A DNA stretch of 64,000 bases from Stenogyne calaminthoides (taxonomy: Eukaryota > Streptophyta > Magnoliopsida > Lamiales > Lamiaceae), in assembly GCA_037126765.1 (NCBI GenBank), contig JBBCBC010000012.1:6696001-6760000 (forward strand), written 5' to 3'. The notes under the pieces are model-generated. The model worked only from the letters and a program-made list of their open reading frames with translations. It was not told where the DNA came from and ran no database searches. The stretch's first letter is position 1. The number at the start of each line of letters is the position of its first letter. The translations under genes were made by a program, and so were the position numbers. Below are positions 35,225 to 46,452 of this stretch, in pieces.

Positions 35225-36180
35225 CTATTGCAAAAGTGATATATGGTCTGGCTTTGGCGATCGGTATAGTAAAGATCCAATGAGAGCCCTATATTCTTTT
35301 TCGATTGGTTTTTCGACCATCCTCATCGGATCCATCTTGAATCCGATCAACATAGGAATTCTAGTTTCCTTACGGGTTTTGAACTCCAAACTTAGCCAAG
35401 AAACTACTAGTGTACTTTGCACGGTAGATGAATATCCCTTCAGACTTTTTGCTTGACTTGTAGACCCGAAAAGTAACTCATCCGCCCCCATCATGGACAT
35501 CTCGAACTTCCCTTGCATCGGTTTTTTTGAATCTTTCACATAGACTCTTGTTGGGAGATCCGAAGATGATGTCGCCCACGTAAATCAACCATCGAATATA
35601 TTTCTCCATCTTCTATTCTCAATAAGGTTACGTCCATTGCTTCCTTTAGTGAACCCACTTTGTCTATCAAGAACCGAGAGAGTGTATCATACCAAGCTCG
35701 AGGAGCTTGTTTCGAACCATAAAGAGCTTTTCTTAAACGGTACACTTGGTTTGCCCTTTTTCAAAGCCCGGAGGTTGTTAAACATAAACTTCCTCTTCTA
35801 GTACCCCATTTAAGAATGCACTTTTTACGTCCATCGATACACAATGAACCCTCTGTGGGAAGCATATGCGAAAACAAATTAATGGCTTCTAAAGCGGCGG
35901 CCCCGGTGCAAAGGTCTCATCATAATCAATTCCTTCTAATTGTGAATACCCCTAGCAACAAGTCTTGCCTTATTCCTGTTATGACATTTTTCTCATCTCT
36001 TTGTTCTTGAAAACCCACTTTGTGCCAATTACATCTTGATGAGTTGGTCTGTCCACCGCCCTCCCAAACTTGATTTCTCTAACTGCTCCACTCTCCTCCG
36101 CATGGCTAGAATCCACCTTGCGCTCTTGTAGAGCTTCCTCTCATCATTGTTGGTTCCTTCATAGACATATAACAACAATA
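35225..36180 (-). pseudogene. Copia B: reverse transcriptase (broken)
   Basis: RVT_2 is recognisable by LRKALYGSKQAPRAWYDTL (about 35680-35740, Ser where Leu is usual) and by EYRALIGSLLY (about 35270-35310). Upstream antisense traces of the FLNG and KARLVA segments lie at 35800-36000. The YVDD region falls at about 35565-35590 and is disrupted by a frame change. Neighbouring frames change every 100-250 bases. Confidence 0.82.
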
Positions 36181-36242
36181 CATGGCACTTTCACCAACGA
36201 TGCCTAGTTTTAACTCTATCAGATGGGTCTCCGATGATTAGA

Positions 36243-36707
36243 TCAGTTGGATGACTGGTTATCCGTGTCCTTCGCTCGACGATTTGCGCCGGTTTGGAGA
36301 ACATCATCCATTTCTGATAATAGTTCATTACTAGCGATTGGGAGTGGTGCAGAGTTATGATCCACTTGATAAGAACATGTCTCAACTGATGTTGGACTCA
36401 TCATGTGCTGATGTCTGTTTGTGGGAACTTCAGGTGTTCCCCCTGAACCGGATGGTTCAATTGATCTTTGTCTCACCAGACGTATTCTTCATCGACAGTT
36501 TTTTCGTACCTTAGGATCTGATTGACCTGGTGAATCAGCTAGATCTGGAATGTATACTGTTACGAGTTCTGATCCTTTTTCCTTGATCGTTAGCTGATCC
36601 ATTTTCTGAGCATCAGGTACTGGTTGATCAGGTACTTCTTGTTCTGAGGCAGATTTCTCTTGATAAGGAGATGTTTCATCAAAGACTACATGGGGTGTTT
36701 CTTCCAC
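36243..36707 (-). pseudogene. Copia B: integrase-RT linker
   Basis: Starts near HVVFDETSPYQEK, the typical post-integrase phrase of copia polyproteins. It continues as a Ser/Pro/Glu-rich linker (IEPSGSGGTPEVPTNRHQ) with one frame change at about 36480. Linkers of this kind are unstructured and vary between families. Confidence 0.7.
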
Positions 36708-36715
36708 AACTAGGG

Positions 36716-37450
36716 TTACTTTGTTGTAAACCCCCGAAAAACCTTGCTAGATGAGGAATATCCTGAGAATATACCCTCATCTGACTTGGCCTCAAAAGTC
36801 TTCAACTGAATCTTCCCATTGTTGTGTATGAAACACTTACACCTAAAAACATGGAAGTAAGAAACACGAGGTTTTCTGCCCTTCCACAGTTCATAGGGTG
36901 TTTTGTAGTGAGCCTTAGTCGAAAGACATCCGCTACGAGTGTGGCATGCAAGGTTGATAGCTTCGCCCGCGGCTTGGTATTGCATGTTCAAATAACATCG
37001 TCTGGAAAAGCATCTTTGAGTGTTCTGTTTTCTCCGTTCGCTTACTCCATTCTGTTGTGGCATTCTTGCGGTGATGTCTCATCTCAGATACCAAACTTAG
37101 AGCAAAAATCAAGAATAAAAGAGTTCGAAAATTCTCAGATCTTTATCTGATCTGATTTTTACTACACTGACACCCTTCTCATTTTGTAATCTCTTTAGCA
37201 GCTCGGGTATCTTTGTTGTCGTCTCATTCTTCTTATGTAAGAAAATAACCCAGGTAAACTTGGAATAGTCATCCACGATTACTAGAGTATATTTGCGTCG
37301 TCACGAGATCGACCGTGTAATCGGGTCCAAATAGATCCATATGAAGCAATTGTACAATACTCTGCCGGATGTCGGTCCAGAATTCCCTTGAATGAAGCTT
37401 TGACTGTTTTCCCTCCGACATATCGGCACATGTCCGATCCTTAGAAAATA
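36716..37450 (-). pseudogene. Copia B: integrase
   Basis: The core reads MPQQNGVSERRKQNTQR (about 37010-37063), with the Glu of the catalytic triad in the NGVSER segment. It continues with KTPYELWKGRKPRVSYFHVF and KCFIHNNGK. The upstream half (37070-37450) is strongly frame-shifted. Antisense traces of the catalytic DD region are visible at about 37230-37440 but no long frame remains. Confidence 0.82.
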
Positions 37451-37457
37451 CTTCATT

Positions 37458-37985
37458 CTAAAGACCTTCCACTAAAGACATCCTTGCTATCTTATTAAGA
37501 GTTTTAAAGTTCAGATGGCTCATTCTTTTGTGCCAGAGCCAACTGCTACTTTTGGAACTCTTAACAATCAGGCATGCATTTCTCGGGCAACTGTTCCAAT
37601 CTGTTGTGTAGATCGTCCCTTTCCTTGAACCATTTAGCAAGATCTGTTGAGTGGCTCGATTTTTGATAGTGCATTGATTAGTCGAGAACTCAACACTGAA
37701 TCCGTTGTGGCAGAATTGTGAAACCGATAATAGGTTATGCTTTAGACCTTCGACATACGAGACTCCAGTGACCTGTACATCATCATTCTCTAAGGTTCCG
37801 AATCCTTTGGTATAACCAAAGTTATCATCACCGAAGAGTACACGCGGGCCTTTTTGTTCTATGTAAGAGCTGAGGAGGTGTTTGCTTCCAGCCATGTGCC
37901 TTGAGCATCCACTATCGATGTACCAGATAATTGCTTGCACACCTCCTTTGTTGGCCAGACCCACGCGAACCTGCAACCAAATCAA
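37458..37985 (-). pseudogene. Copia B: protease and GAG-pre-integrase
   Basis: An open block of 175 codons. The protease region has IWYIDSGCSRHMAG (active-site DSG) and RVLFGDDNFGYTKGFG, then VEGLKHNLLSVSQFC. The GAG-pre-integrase segment has LWHKRMSHLNFKTLNKIAR. These motifs in this order are characteristic of SIRE/Maximus-type copia elements. The protease processes the polyprotein in the particle. The block is intact in frame, unlike its neighbours. Confidence 0.88.
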
Positions 37986-38011
37986 GATTTAGGTACCCCT
38001 TTTGGATTGGG

Positions 38012-40565
38012 TCATGAGGGGTTAGGTTTGGTTTTGGGGATCCATACAAACAGGGCACTTCTATTGAGATCAGTCAGATCAGAAGGCATGATTTGTCTCT
38101 CATGCCTATCAACATAATCATACGTCTCTTTATATGCTTTCTGATTAATATGATTATTAGTGTGAGCCTTGGGTGACTTAGAAGACTTGGGATTTATCTT
38201 TTCTGTTTGTCTTCTTTTCATCCAGTGTGGCTCAGGTGCAACAGTCCTAGGTTTCTGATTATAGGGGTAGGTATGACTGCTACCATCAAAAGATTCATAT
38301 CTTTTTGGCATAGGTGGTTTTTGCAGTTTACCTATAGCGTGCTTATTCGGCAGCTGACCTTGATTGGGTCTCAGATTAGACTTCCATTTTACAGGTTGTC
38401 TTTTCTGATACCTAATCTGTTGATCAGGTTGAGGTCTCTTCAGAAGAACTGGGTTCTTCTGTTGATTCCTTCTACCGATGCTTTTGCCGATTAGGGGTCC
38501 ATTTCTGTTCCCTTTCTTATTAGGCACCTGCCTTACCTGCTCAACAGGTCTTTTTCCCTTATTAGATACAAGTTTGGCTTTTAGTGTATCTTTGTCAGAA
38601 ACTCGTTTGATTACACCTTTTTGAAGTGAATCAAACGGGGCTTTTGAGGATGTGGAAGGGTTCTCATACCCAAGTCCCTTCTTGTTAGTCGTTGTTCGAA
38701 AATAGGTGTTCATATCTTGAACAGTTTTAGATGATTTTGTAAAAACCTCTATTTTCTTGCGCAAACTATCCTCAGAAGATTTTAGACTCTCATGTAGTCG
38801 GAATAGCTCATCAAATTTAGCTTGAAGGATTTTGAAGTCATCAGCTTGCTGTTTGTTGATTGCTAGCTGATCTTTGATCTGCTTCTCCTGATCAGAAGAT
38901 TTAACTTTCAGAATGTTAAGTTCCTCGCCATTCTTCGAAAGATTTAAAGAGATTTCGATTCGATAGCTTTCTTCGAGATCGTTCTCTTTAACAAGCTGAT
39001 TATTTCTGATCCTTAGCTTGTCATTCTCAGCTTCCACTATAGCATAACTGTCTACTACATTGGAGAGATCATCAAGCAATTGCTCAGAGTAGAGCTGCAG
39101 GTCAATCTCCCCAGCAAGTGTGCTAATAATAGCGGTGTGTGGCGCATAAAGCGAAGGTTTGGAGGTTACCTCGAGATTGGTCTTCCTTGGCCATCGGCGA
39201 TTTCATCGTCATCCGAAGAGAATATCGATCTTCATTCTCATAGAAGTCAACAAAGATGCTTATCGGGGCCAATCTTCTCTGAGATGAGTACCCCGAATCC
39301 TCGGAGGGCGATAGGAATCATCAATTCCGGATGTGTGTCAAAGAACCATGGCTTTTACGTCCTATAACGTTGCTCTCTTCTATTCCGCTTTTCTTCTCTT
39401 TCTTTTGGGCGTCAGTTCTGGGCAATATGCACTGTAGTGACCTGGTTTCTCACAGTTGAAACACGCTCCACGATCCACGGAATCTTTTCTTCCAGGTGAG
39501 TCACTTCGTCTGTAGGATCTATCAGGTGACTTCCCTTTTCGATAATAATCCCGAACTCCTTCGCCGATCTCTGTTATCTCTTCTCTCATCGATCATTATC
39601 TCTTTTCTTTTCTTCTCTGTGATCTCTTCCATCATCGGATCCGGTTCTTTCGGAGATCCATTAGGCGATATCCTATCTTTTCCTCGCTATGTTGATAATC
39701 TTTATAGAATCTTGATACTTACCAAGTTGAATATTTGATTTTTCAAGTTTCTGCAAGCGAAAGCGTCTGATACCTGACTTATTATGTTTCCAACAGGTTC
39801 ATTTGCCTTCGATCTGCTGGCGTTGCTTTTTAAACGCATGGCCGATTTAGACGTTGAGGCTTCAGCGAGGCGCCTCGTCTTCATCTCGCTTGTCCTCTTT
39901 TCGATTAAATCGAACTTCGTGAGCTTTAAGGCTTAGGAACAAGCTACTCGGCTTCATCTTTGAAATGTCTTGGCAATCCTTGATTACCGTAACTTTCATG
40001 TCCCATTTCTTGGTGAGAGATCTTAAGATCTTGTAGTTGATATCTTTGTCTGACATCTCTCTACCAAGTTCTCGTAGCTTATTCACTGACATAGTAATCC
40101 TTCCATCGAGCTCGTTGATGGTCTCGTTAAGCAAGATCTTGATTTTTTTGAACTTCACCATTTAAACTTGTAGTCATTGTCTTTGATCTGATCATTTCCT
40201 TCGCATATCTCAATTAGAGTATCCCACATTGCTTTCGCAGTTTTGAGATATTTAATCTTCTCCTTGGTGACTTTATCCATCGTCTTCATGATTATATGCC
40301 TGGCGATTGTATCTAGAGTATACAGCTTCCTTTCCTCTGCATCCATCAAGGCTGGGATTTTTCGCACAAGACTTCCCATGGCAAAGTCTGGATCTCCTCC
40401 AACTGCAGGGTTGTCGTGATATATGATGATGGGTCCTCTTTCAATGACTTCCATCATTCTGCCGCTTATCGAACCTAGATGGTTGCACATATAAATGGCC
40501 CAATCTGCATACTCATCAATTGAGAACTTCGGCAAATCATGATACATACCAGAGGTATTATCCAT
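38012..40565 (-). pseudogene. Copia B: long gag with zinc knuckle and coiled coil (broken)
   Basis: Gag starts at about 40565 (MDNTSGMYHDLPKFSIDEYA). It runs through a helical capsid-like part with YKILRSLTKKWDMKVTVI (about 40000) and SLKAHEVRFNRKED. A CCHC zinc knuckle, CFNCEKPGHYSAYC, lies at about 39430-39475. Downstream, 39079-38012 is an unbroken 355-codon block. Its first half is a predicted coiled coil (LKVKSSDQEKQIKDQLAIN and similar heptads), and its second half is basic and Gln/Asn/Pro-rich. Frame changes occur at about 40155, 39860, 39700 and 39100. The long Gag with a coiled coil after the knuckle is the SIRE layout. Confidence 0.85.
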
Positions 40566-40681
40566 GCTGAGTGATTTTGGAAAAACGAATGAGTTTTAAA
40601 AACGGTTTTTCAAGATCTGTTCAAATGACCACAAAGATTTTTCCTCAAGAATCGATGATACTCAAAGCCGATTAGTGCAGA

Positions 40682-40705
40682 GAACCACCGCTTCTCGATA
40701 CCACT
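40682..40705 (-). promoter_or_regulatory. Primer-binding site of copia element B
   Basis: Immediately inside the right LTR the minus strand reads AGTGGTATCGAGAAGCGG. This is close to the initiator-methionine tRNA complement TGGTATCAGAGC, with a small change in the middle (TCGAGA for TCAGAG). It defines the right LTR as the 5' LTR. Confidence 0.82.
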
Positions 40706-42253
40706 TGTAGGTCCCAAAATGGGTTTTGTGAGGGCGTAAGTCTAGGGGGGGTGAATAGACTTCAAAAAACTTTTTGTGCAGATCGTGTGATGATGTGATT
40801 AGCTTTGATCGAGTGCAAGTGAATCGGTTTGATCGATATCTAACTTACTAATCGCTTTGGCGGTCGATTTTTGGTATCTATCGGTTTAACGATTGTCGGA
40901 AGCTAAGTTTTACCCGTGTGATAAAACCGGTTTTTAATAAATCAGATTCCAAAGTCAAGTCTTTTAACCAGTTGACTAAAGTGTCAAACTTGATCAGATC
41001 AGAAGCTTGGTGCTAAATGATCTTAACTTAGAATATGTATGCAACTTTTAATTAGGTTGTGTGCGATTGTGTAAAAACAGCTTAATCAAAGCGGTAAGTG
41101 CACACAAGATTTATAGTGGTTCGACAAACCAAATCCTACGTCCCACTCTTCCCTATCACAAGGGGCACCAACTAAACCAACCGACTTAGATTTTTGTGTT
41201 AGTCCAACACAAAGACACCAACAAATATTTAAAGAGTTCTCACTCAACCGATCCCATAAATCGTAACTAGAAACCCTAGTCTCGAATCTTGCTAAACAAC
41301 TTAACCTAACTTTGGGTTTGGGTAAGATTGTTTTGGTTCCAACTTTGAAATCTTTTCTAGTTTATAAGTAGCCTAACAGCTAGATGAAAAGATTTATGTG
41401 CTAAGAACTTATGGGTTGAACACTTAGAAAATAATCTTCAAGTTCGTGTTCTTCGTATGCGAAATCGATTATAGCTTGAGCTTCTTGATAGTTTCCGTGT
41501 CTTCACTTTCGTAAATCCCATATTTATAGACCTCGAAATCAAAGAGTCGTTGGAGAGCAATTTGAATTTCGGGCTATATTTGGTAGACTTGCGGGATTGA
41601 TGTGACGCGTCTTTCGAGAACGGCATGGCGGCGTGAATAGTGTCTTTTATAGCCATTAGAGAAAGCGAAGACCAAATCCGTAATTGCGGTTCGATCATAC
41701 TTGTCTTGTTCTTATTGGTTTAATGTAAGCACTTTTCGGTGTTGTTCTACCAACTAAGGTTGACATTCTTCTTGTTCGGATCATCGTCAGATGATTTTGG
41801 TGAAACATCGATTTTCACGGTGGTTGACCATCGGTCTAACCCGATCGATCTACTGATGGAGTCTTCTGGTGCCAAAGTTCTTAGCTTCAACTAGCAGACT
41901 CAGACTACCGATCAGGGTCTTCGGTCCGATCTTCCGAAGTCATCCGATCTTCAAGTATTCGAATTTGAGCCACGACTTCAAATGAGATATCGACTTGATC
42001 GGATCGATCGATCTTCTGGTCTTCTCTTTCTTCGCCCGCTTGGATATCACCGCTCTTCATATCTTCAGATTCGACCTATACATATTGAGGTTCCCCCTCA
42101 ATATGTGACCTATCTATTACATCAGTTGTTCTATACAGTAATTATCATCTGGTATCCTATAACTGGTAATAAAAACATCAGTCAGCTAACAGGTCTGACT
42201 GGTCCTATTACATGTGTTTTAGAACTTTCATCAAAACTCTAAATTTCCCAACA
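40706..42253 (-). repeat. 5' LTR (right) of copia element B
   Basis: 1548 bp, starting TGTAGGTCCCAAAATGGG on the plus strand and ending TTTCCCAACA. Long stretches are the same as in the left LTR (for example 42063-42253 against 31339-31529). Other patches differ by loss or change of the middle base in CTG/CAG words. Confidence 0.92.
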
Positions 42254-43062
42254 CATTCATAATCAATTCAAAACTCAAATTACTTAATTCATCAAATTAG
42301 AAAAATCGATATGAACAGAAAATAAGAAACTCATTCATAATCAATTTAGAACTCAGATTCTTACCTTAATACTACCTGCAATGTACAAAATAAAATTAGA
42401 TTAACAAATTCATCAAATTAGAAGAATCTCTATGACCAAAAAAAAAAACCCCCAAAATTAAAGTTTTAATTAAATTACACATGGTTTTCAAAAAAATAAA
42501 TTTAAATTACACATAAATATAAACCTTAAATTACTTACCTCAATACTCTATGCAATATATAAAATAAAATTATTAATTTAATTACAAATCAATATTGAAC
42601 TCAAGTTAGTTACCTCAATACTCCTTGCAATATATAAAAAAAAATATTAATTTAATTACACAATTGCAATAAACATTCAAAACCTATTCAGAACTCAAAT
42701 TACTTATGTCAATATTTCCTGCAATATACAAAATAAAATCAAATTAATAAGTTCATTAAATTAAATAAATCGCTATGAACAGGAAAGAAGAAACTCATTC
42801 ATAATCAATTCACAACTCAAATTACTTAATTCATCAAATTAAAATAATAATTCATTTATAATTGATTCAAAACTCAAATTATTTACCTTAACACTCCCTC
42901 TAATATACAAAACAAAATCATATTAACAAATTCATCAAATTAGAAGAATCATTATGAATAAAATTACAACCGCTGAAAATTAAAAAACACGCATAATTAT
43001 CCTCAAAACAATTCACACTAACTAATTCAAAACTCAAATTACTTACCTTAATACTCCATGAT
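42254..43062. repeat. Tandem-repeat array, right part (split by element B)
   Basis: Continues the array of 29465-29958 with the same phrases (AAACTCAAATTACTTAC, CAATACTCC(C/A)TGCAATATA). About seven diverged units of 100-120 bp are present. The phrase ACTCATTCATAATCAATT recurs inside the array and matches the sequence rebuilt across the element B insertion site. Confidence 0.8.
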
Positions 43063-43148
43063 TGGTGGGTATATTTTTGTAAGTGGGATGTGCGCGTTAA
43101 TCAATACTTATACTTAATATATGATATATATTGTGTCGAAAAAAGACA

Positions 43149-44141
43149 GGGTTAATTCTAAATAAATACACTACCTTTAGACCAAATATCAATTTAATCA
43201 CGACCTTCAAAATTATTGTATAAAAGCCTAACCTTTTGATGTTGTTGCAAATTAATACATGTTTTTTCCACCGGCCGTGAAGAGATGATGTGGCTCGCCG
43301 AAACTATTGTTTTTGTTATGTCAGACTACACGTAGGATGAAATGTCTAAATCATAAATATAAAAAATATGAAAGAGGTGAATTAAAAACAAAATAAAAAA
43401 TAAAATAAATAAAATCTAAAAAAATAAAATAAATTATTTAAATCTAAATTCCAAACCTTAAAAACTAATTCTCGCCGTCAATGTTTCGAAATTAAATATA
43501 TTCCCATGTTCCAAAATTAAATAAAATTAAATGTAATCTTTTTGTTTCTCTTCCTCCATTCAGTCCACTCATTGTTTATTGACACTCCCTCAACCCCTCA
43601 CTTGTTGTTCTCATCGCAGTCGACCTCTTTAAATTAAATTTGTGAATTGTTTATTGAGATTCAATCAATTTTATTAAATGGATATACATTTTATTTGCAA
43701 TTTGAGATTGATTTTATTTTAATTGTTGTTTATTTGATGTGTAATACTGCAAATTTGAAGTATAATTTTTTTTTTCCGGCAAATCTGAACCAAATTCGCG
43801 TATGCGATTTTGGGGATAGGGATTTGATTTGGGGATTCTGTGATTTTGGTGCAAAATTCAATTTTGAGGATTCATATAACTCAAATTTGGGGTGGAGTCT
43901 GTGATTTTGCGATTATGAGGGATGTGGAATAATTTAAAAAAATATTATTTAATATGTATCATCCTAACTGGCAAGTATACACATGCTCCGGTGAGCCACA
44001 TCACCCCTTCACGGCCGGAGGAAAAAAATGTGTATCGATTTGCAATAGTATCAAAGGTGGAGCTTTAATACAAAAATCTTAAAAGTGGTGATTAAATTGA
44101 TATTTAACCAAAATGTCGTGTATTTATTTAGAATTAACCCA
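43149..44141. mobile_element. Mutator-type non-autonomous element with long terminal inverted repeats
   Basis: 993 bp. Its inverted repeats are about 160-170 bp (left 43149-43315, right 43975-44141), beginning GGGTTAATTCTAAATAAATA and including CCGGCCGTGAAG near their inner edge. It is flanked by a 9-bp duplication AAAAAGACA / AAAAAGATA, one base changed. Nine-base duplications and long inverted repeats mark the Mutator superfamily. The inner 650 bp shows no transposase. A G/T-rich part (43790-43910) with GATTTTGGGGAT-like words is unlike the flanks and could be captured sequence, but no gene is recognised. Confidence 0.87.
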
Positions 44142-44360
44142 AAAAGATATATGATATACATATGGATAAACATAGTTTAAAAGCTTATCTTATACTTAAT
44201 ATATACATGGATTTAAATGTATTTAGTTTAACTTTTAATATTTAATTTAACTTTTAATGAGAGTGCACAATTTTAAAATAAAATAATTTAGTTAATTTGG
44301 CTGAATCATGTTTACTATTATATACTAGTAAGTATTAAGATTATATAATAGTAATATTAC

Positions 44361-45180
44361 CATGGATGAAGAAATCGGTAGCCTAGGGCGCTAGGCGGCC
44401 GTCTGCCGCCCCGATTTTTGCATAATCGTTCAAGAAAATCGTTCCCGCCGCTAGGCGGCCTAAGCGCCACCTATGCGGCCTAGGCGGCTCCGATTAAATT
44501 AGGCATTTTTTTTAATAAATAAAAAATTCAAAAAGAAAATAAGAAGAGAAATCCAGTCACTTTCGTTCATGTTCAGAGAGAAGAAACGAGAAAAAAAATT
44601 CAAACCCTAAATCCACCGCGCCCATCGCGCCCGCTGCCGTCGGTCCCCCGCCTGCGTCGCCCACCGCGCCTACCGCCTGCATCTCCTGCCGCTCGCCGCC
44701 TGCGTCACCCATCACGCTAGATGAAGACAGCTAGAAAGAGCCGAAGAGGGAGGGGGGAATTTCAACAGTAAAACAAGTGTGACGATTATCTAAACTTGCT
44801 ATGGATCCAACATTTACTTGTTTAACGGTATGTGTGCAAAACTGCAAATGAACCAGCAATGGGGATTGTACCGCACAATATAGTTGTTCGAGGCATATTA
44901 TATTATTATCAGTCTTTGACTACTTATGGTAATAGTGAAAGTTACTTTACTAATGATTAGGACTACACGACTTACTAGTTACTACTTACTACACTTACTA
45001 GTTACTAGTTACTACTTACTACTTACTACTTACTAGTTTGTAGTTTCTATTCAAAATTAATTATTATTTATTTTATTAGATATAAAATTATTTATGTATT
45101 TAAAAAAAAAAAGCTAGCCGGCCTAGGCGCTAGGCGGTCAGAATCCGCCCGCCTAGCGATTTTCGACTTCTGCACCCTTG
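44361..45180. mobile_element. Non-autonomous hAT-type element with CCTAGGCG-type subterminal repeats (copy 2)
   Basis: 820 bp, flanked by an exact 8-bp duplication AATATTAC (44353-44360 and 45181-45188). The right end reads CTGCACCCTTG, and the left end CATGGATGAAGAAATCGG is its degraded inverse. Subterminal blocks contain GGCGCTAGGCGG-type words. The centre holds a GC-rich, coding-like stretch (44610-44720) of CGCC/GCC repeats. A minisatellite of ACTTACT / AGTTACT units lies at 44958-45040. Related to 12607-13262. Confidence 0.88.
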
Positions 45181-45188
45181 AATATTAC

Positions 45189-45755
45189 ATGAACAATTAT
45201 GTAATATTGCATGTCTTACCTCGTAGTATTAATTAATTAATATATAATATAATATGAACAAATAATTATGAATACTATTATGGTAACAAATACTATCATT
45301 AATCTAATCCGGCCCATAAGTTTTGTTTGACCCACAATGAGCTATTCCATTTTGTTCATGGGATAATAAGATTTAACTATCATCCACGTTAATTCTAATT
45401 TTTTTAATTAAATTTATTAATGCTAAATTAAATTAAACTTATGGCTGAAGCATAGGTTAACCATAATTATATTAAAATACACTTGTGTGATACGATCTCA
45501 CAGTAAAATAAATATAATTTAAATATAATATTTAATATTTTAAAAAAGATTAATATTAATTTGTACTAAATTATAATCCATCTAATGTATAAAAAAATTT
45601 CATGAGTTTTTTTAACTATATAAATTATGAGATCCGCCATCTACAAAGCTTATACGTAGGTGACATATATTTCTTTATGTCACTCGATTATCCACTAATT
45701 AATTTGATTTTTTATATTTAATTTAATTAGCAAATGTGTGTACATCTCACACAAA
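45189..45755. other. AT-rich intergenic sequence
   Basis: No gene. The segment 45475-45620 contains a degraded CACTTGTGTGATACGATCTC piece related to the GACGGTCTCAT miniature elements found at 54180, 61785 and 25750. Confidence 0.5.
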
Positions 45756-46043
45756 GCAAATTCTACTGTGCACCATTTGCACTAATTTTGATTTGGTGCA
45801 ATTTGATTTAAATTAATTAATTTAATAAAAAAATTACCAGTTCATTTTTATTTTTGGCCCGGCCCGACCCTAGTGATTCATGGTTCACTTGGTCCGAGTC
45901 ATTCATGGTTCAACCGACCTGAATAGGTCAAGATTTATGGTTCATTATTTAGTGTTTAGGGTCTAGATGATTCATCCAAATTAAAGTTGAATTCAATTGC
46001 ACCAATTGCACAAGATGCAATTGGTGCAAACAAGTATCACTCC
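45756..46043. mobile_element. Mutator-type miniature element
   Basis: 288 bp, flanked by an exact 9-bp duplication TCACACAAA (45747-45755 and 46044-46052). The inverted ends carry TGCACCATTTGCAC / TGCACCAATTGCA. The inner part holds a GGCCCGGCCCGACC patch and repeated TTCATGGTTCA. No coding capacity. Confidence 0.78.
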
Positions 46044-46084
46044 TCACACAAACCACCATAATATCCCTCTAATATGTAATGTAG

Positions 46085-46452
46085 GGTATGCTTGTTTTGG
46101 ACTTATAGTGGGCGGAAAACCCTGAACTTTGAAATTTAGGATTTTAAAATCTTAATGAATAGTAAAATTGTATGTTTGTTTTGAGATTTTATAGGGTATG
46201 ATTATATAGGATTGTAAAAAAGTTGATTGATTTATATTATTATATTATTATAGTAATGATTGAATGATTGAGTATTGTATTGAAAATTGTGTAAAAATGA
46301 TAATATTATTATTAATGAGAATAGGTGCAGATGTAGGGTTTAACTTAAGTTTTAAATTTGATTTTAAAATTATGATTTTAGTATTATATTAAATGTGTAT
46401 GTGGAATTGAAAGTTCAAAGTCCATCCTGAATAGTCTCAAAACAAACATACC
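46085..46452. mobile_element. Miniature element of the GTTTGTTTTGG-ended family
   Basis: 368 bp. Ends are GGTATGCTTGTTTTGGAC and its imperfect inverse TCTCAAAACAAACATACC. The inner phrases AATAGTAAAATTGTATG and TATTAAATGTGTATG are shared with 23355-23633 and with the element at 53149-54562. No convincing target duplication, so the superfamily is not assigned. Confidence 0.65.

Larger units (their letters stand above)
29959..42253 (-). mobile_element. Copia element B (SIRE/Maximus type), 12.3 kb, structurally complete
   Basis: This is an LTR retrotransposon on the minus strand. LTRs are 29959-31529 (3') and 40706-42253 (5'), with ends TGTAGGTCCC and CCCAACA. The flanking duplication is CATTA / CATTC (29954-29958; 42254-42258), one base changed. 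A primer-binding site lies beside the right LTR and a polypurine tract (AAAAAGGGGGAAAT) beside the left LTR. Coding order is gag, zinc knuckle, coiled coil, protease, integrase, RT and RNase H, then a 2-kb spacer and a further ORF. The long coiled-coil Gag, the protease segment WYIDSGCSRHM, the size and the extra 3' ORF match the SIRE/Maximus lineage. The reading frames are interrupted in many places, often at CTG/CAG positions (see findings). Confidence 0.92.

Noticed and set aside
43647..43904. 85-codon ORF inside the Mutator-type element
   Set aside because: AT-driven peptide without motif. Kept only as a possible captured segment in the findings.
46085..46452. Assignment of the GTTTGTTTTGG family to hAT or PIF
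   Set aside because: No consistent target duplication in the three copies seen here, so the superfamily is left open.
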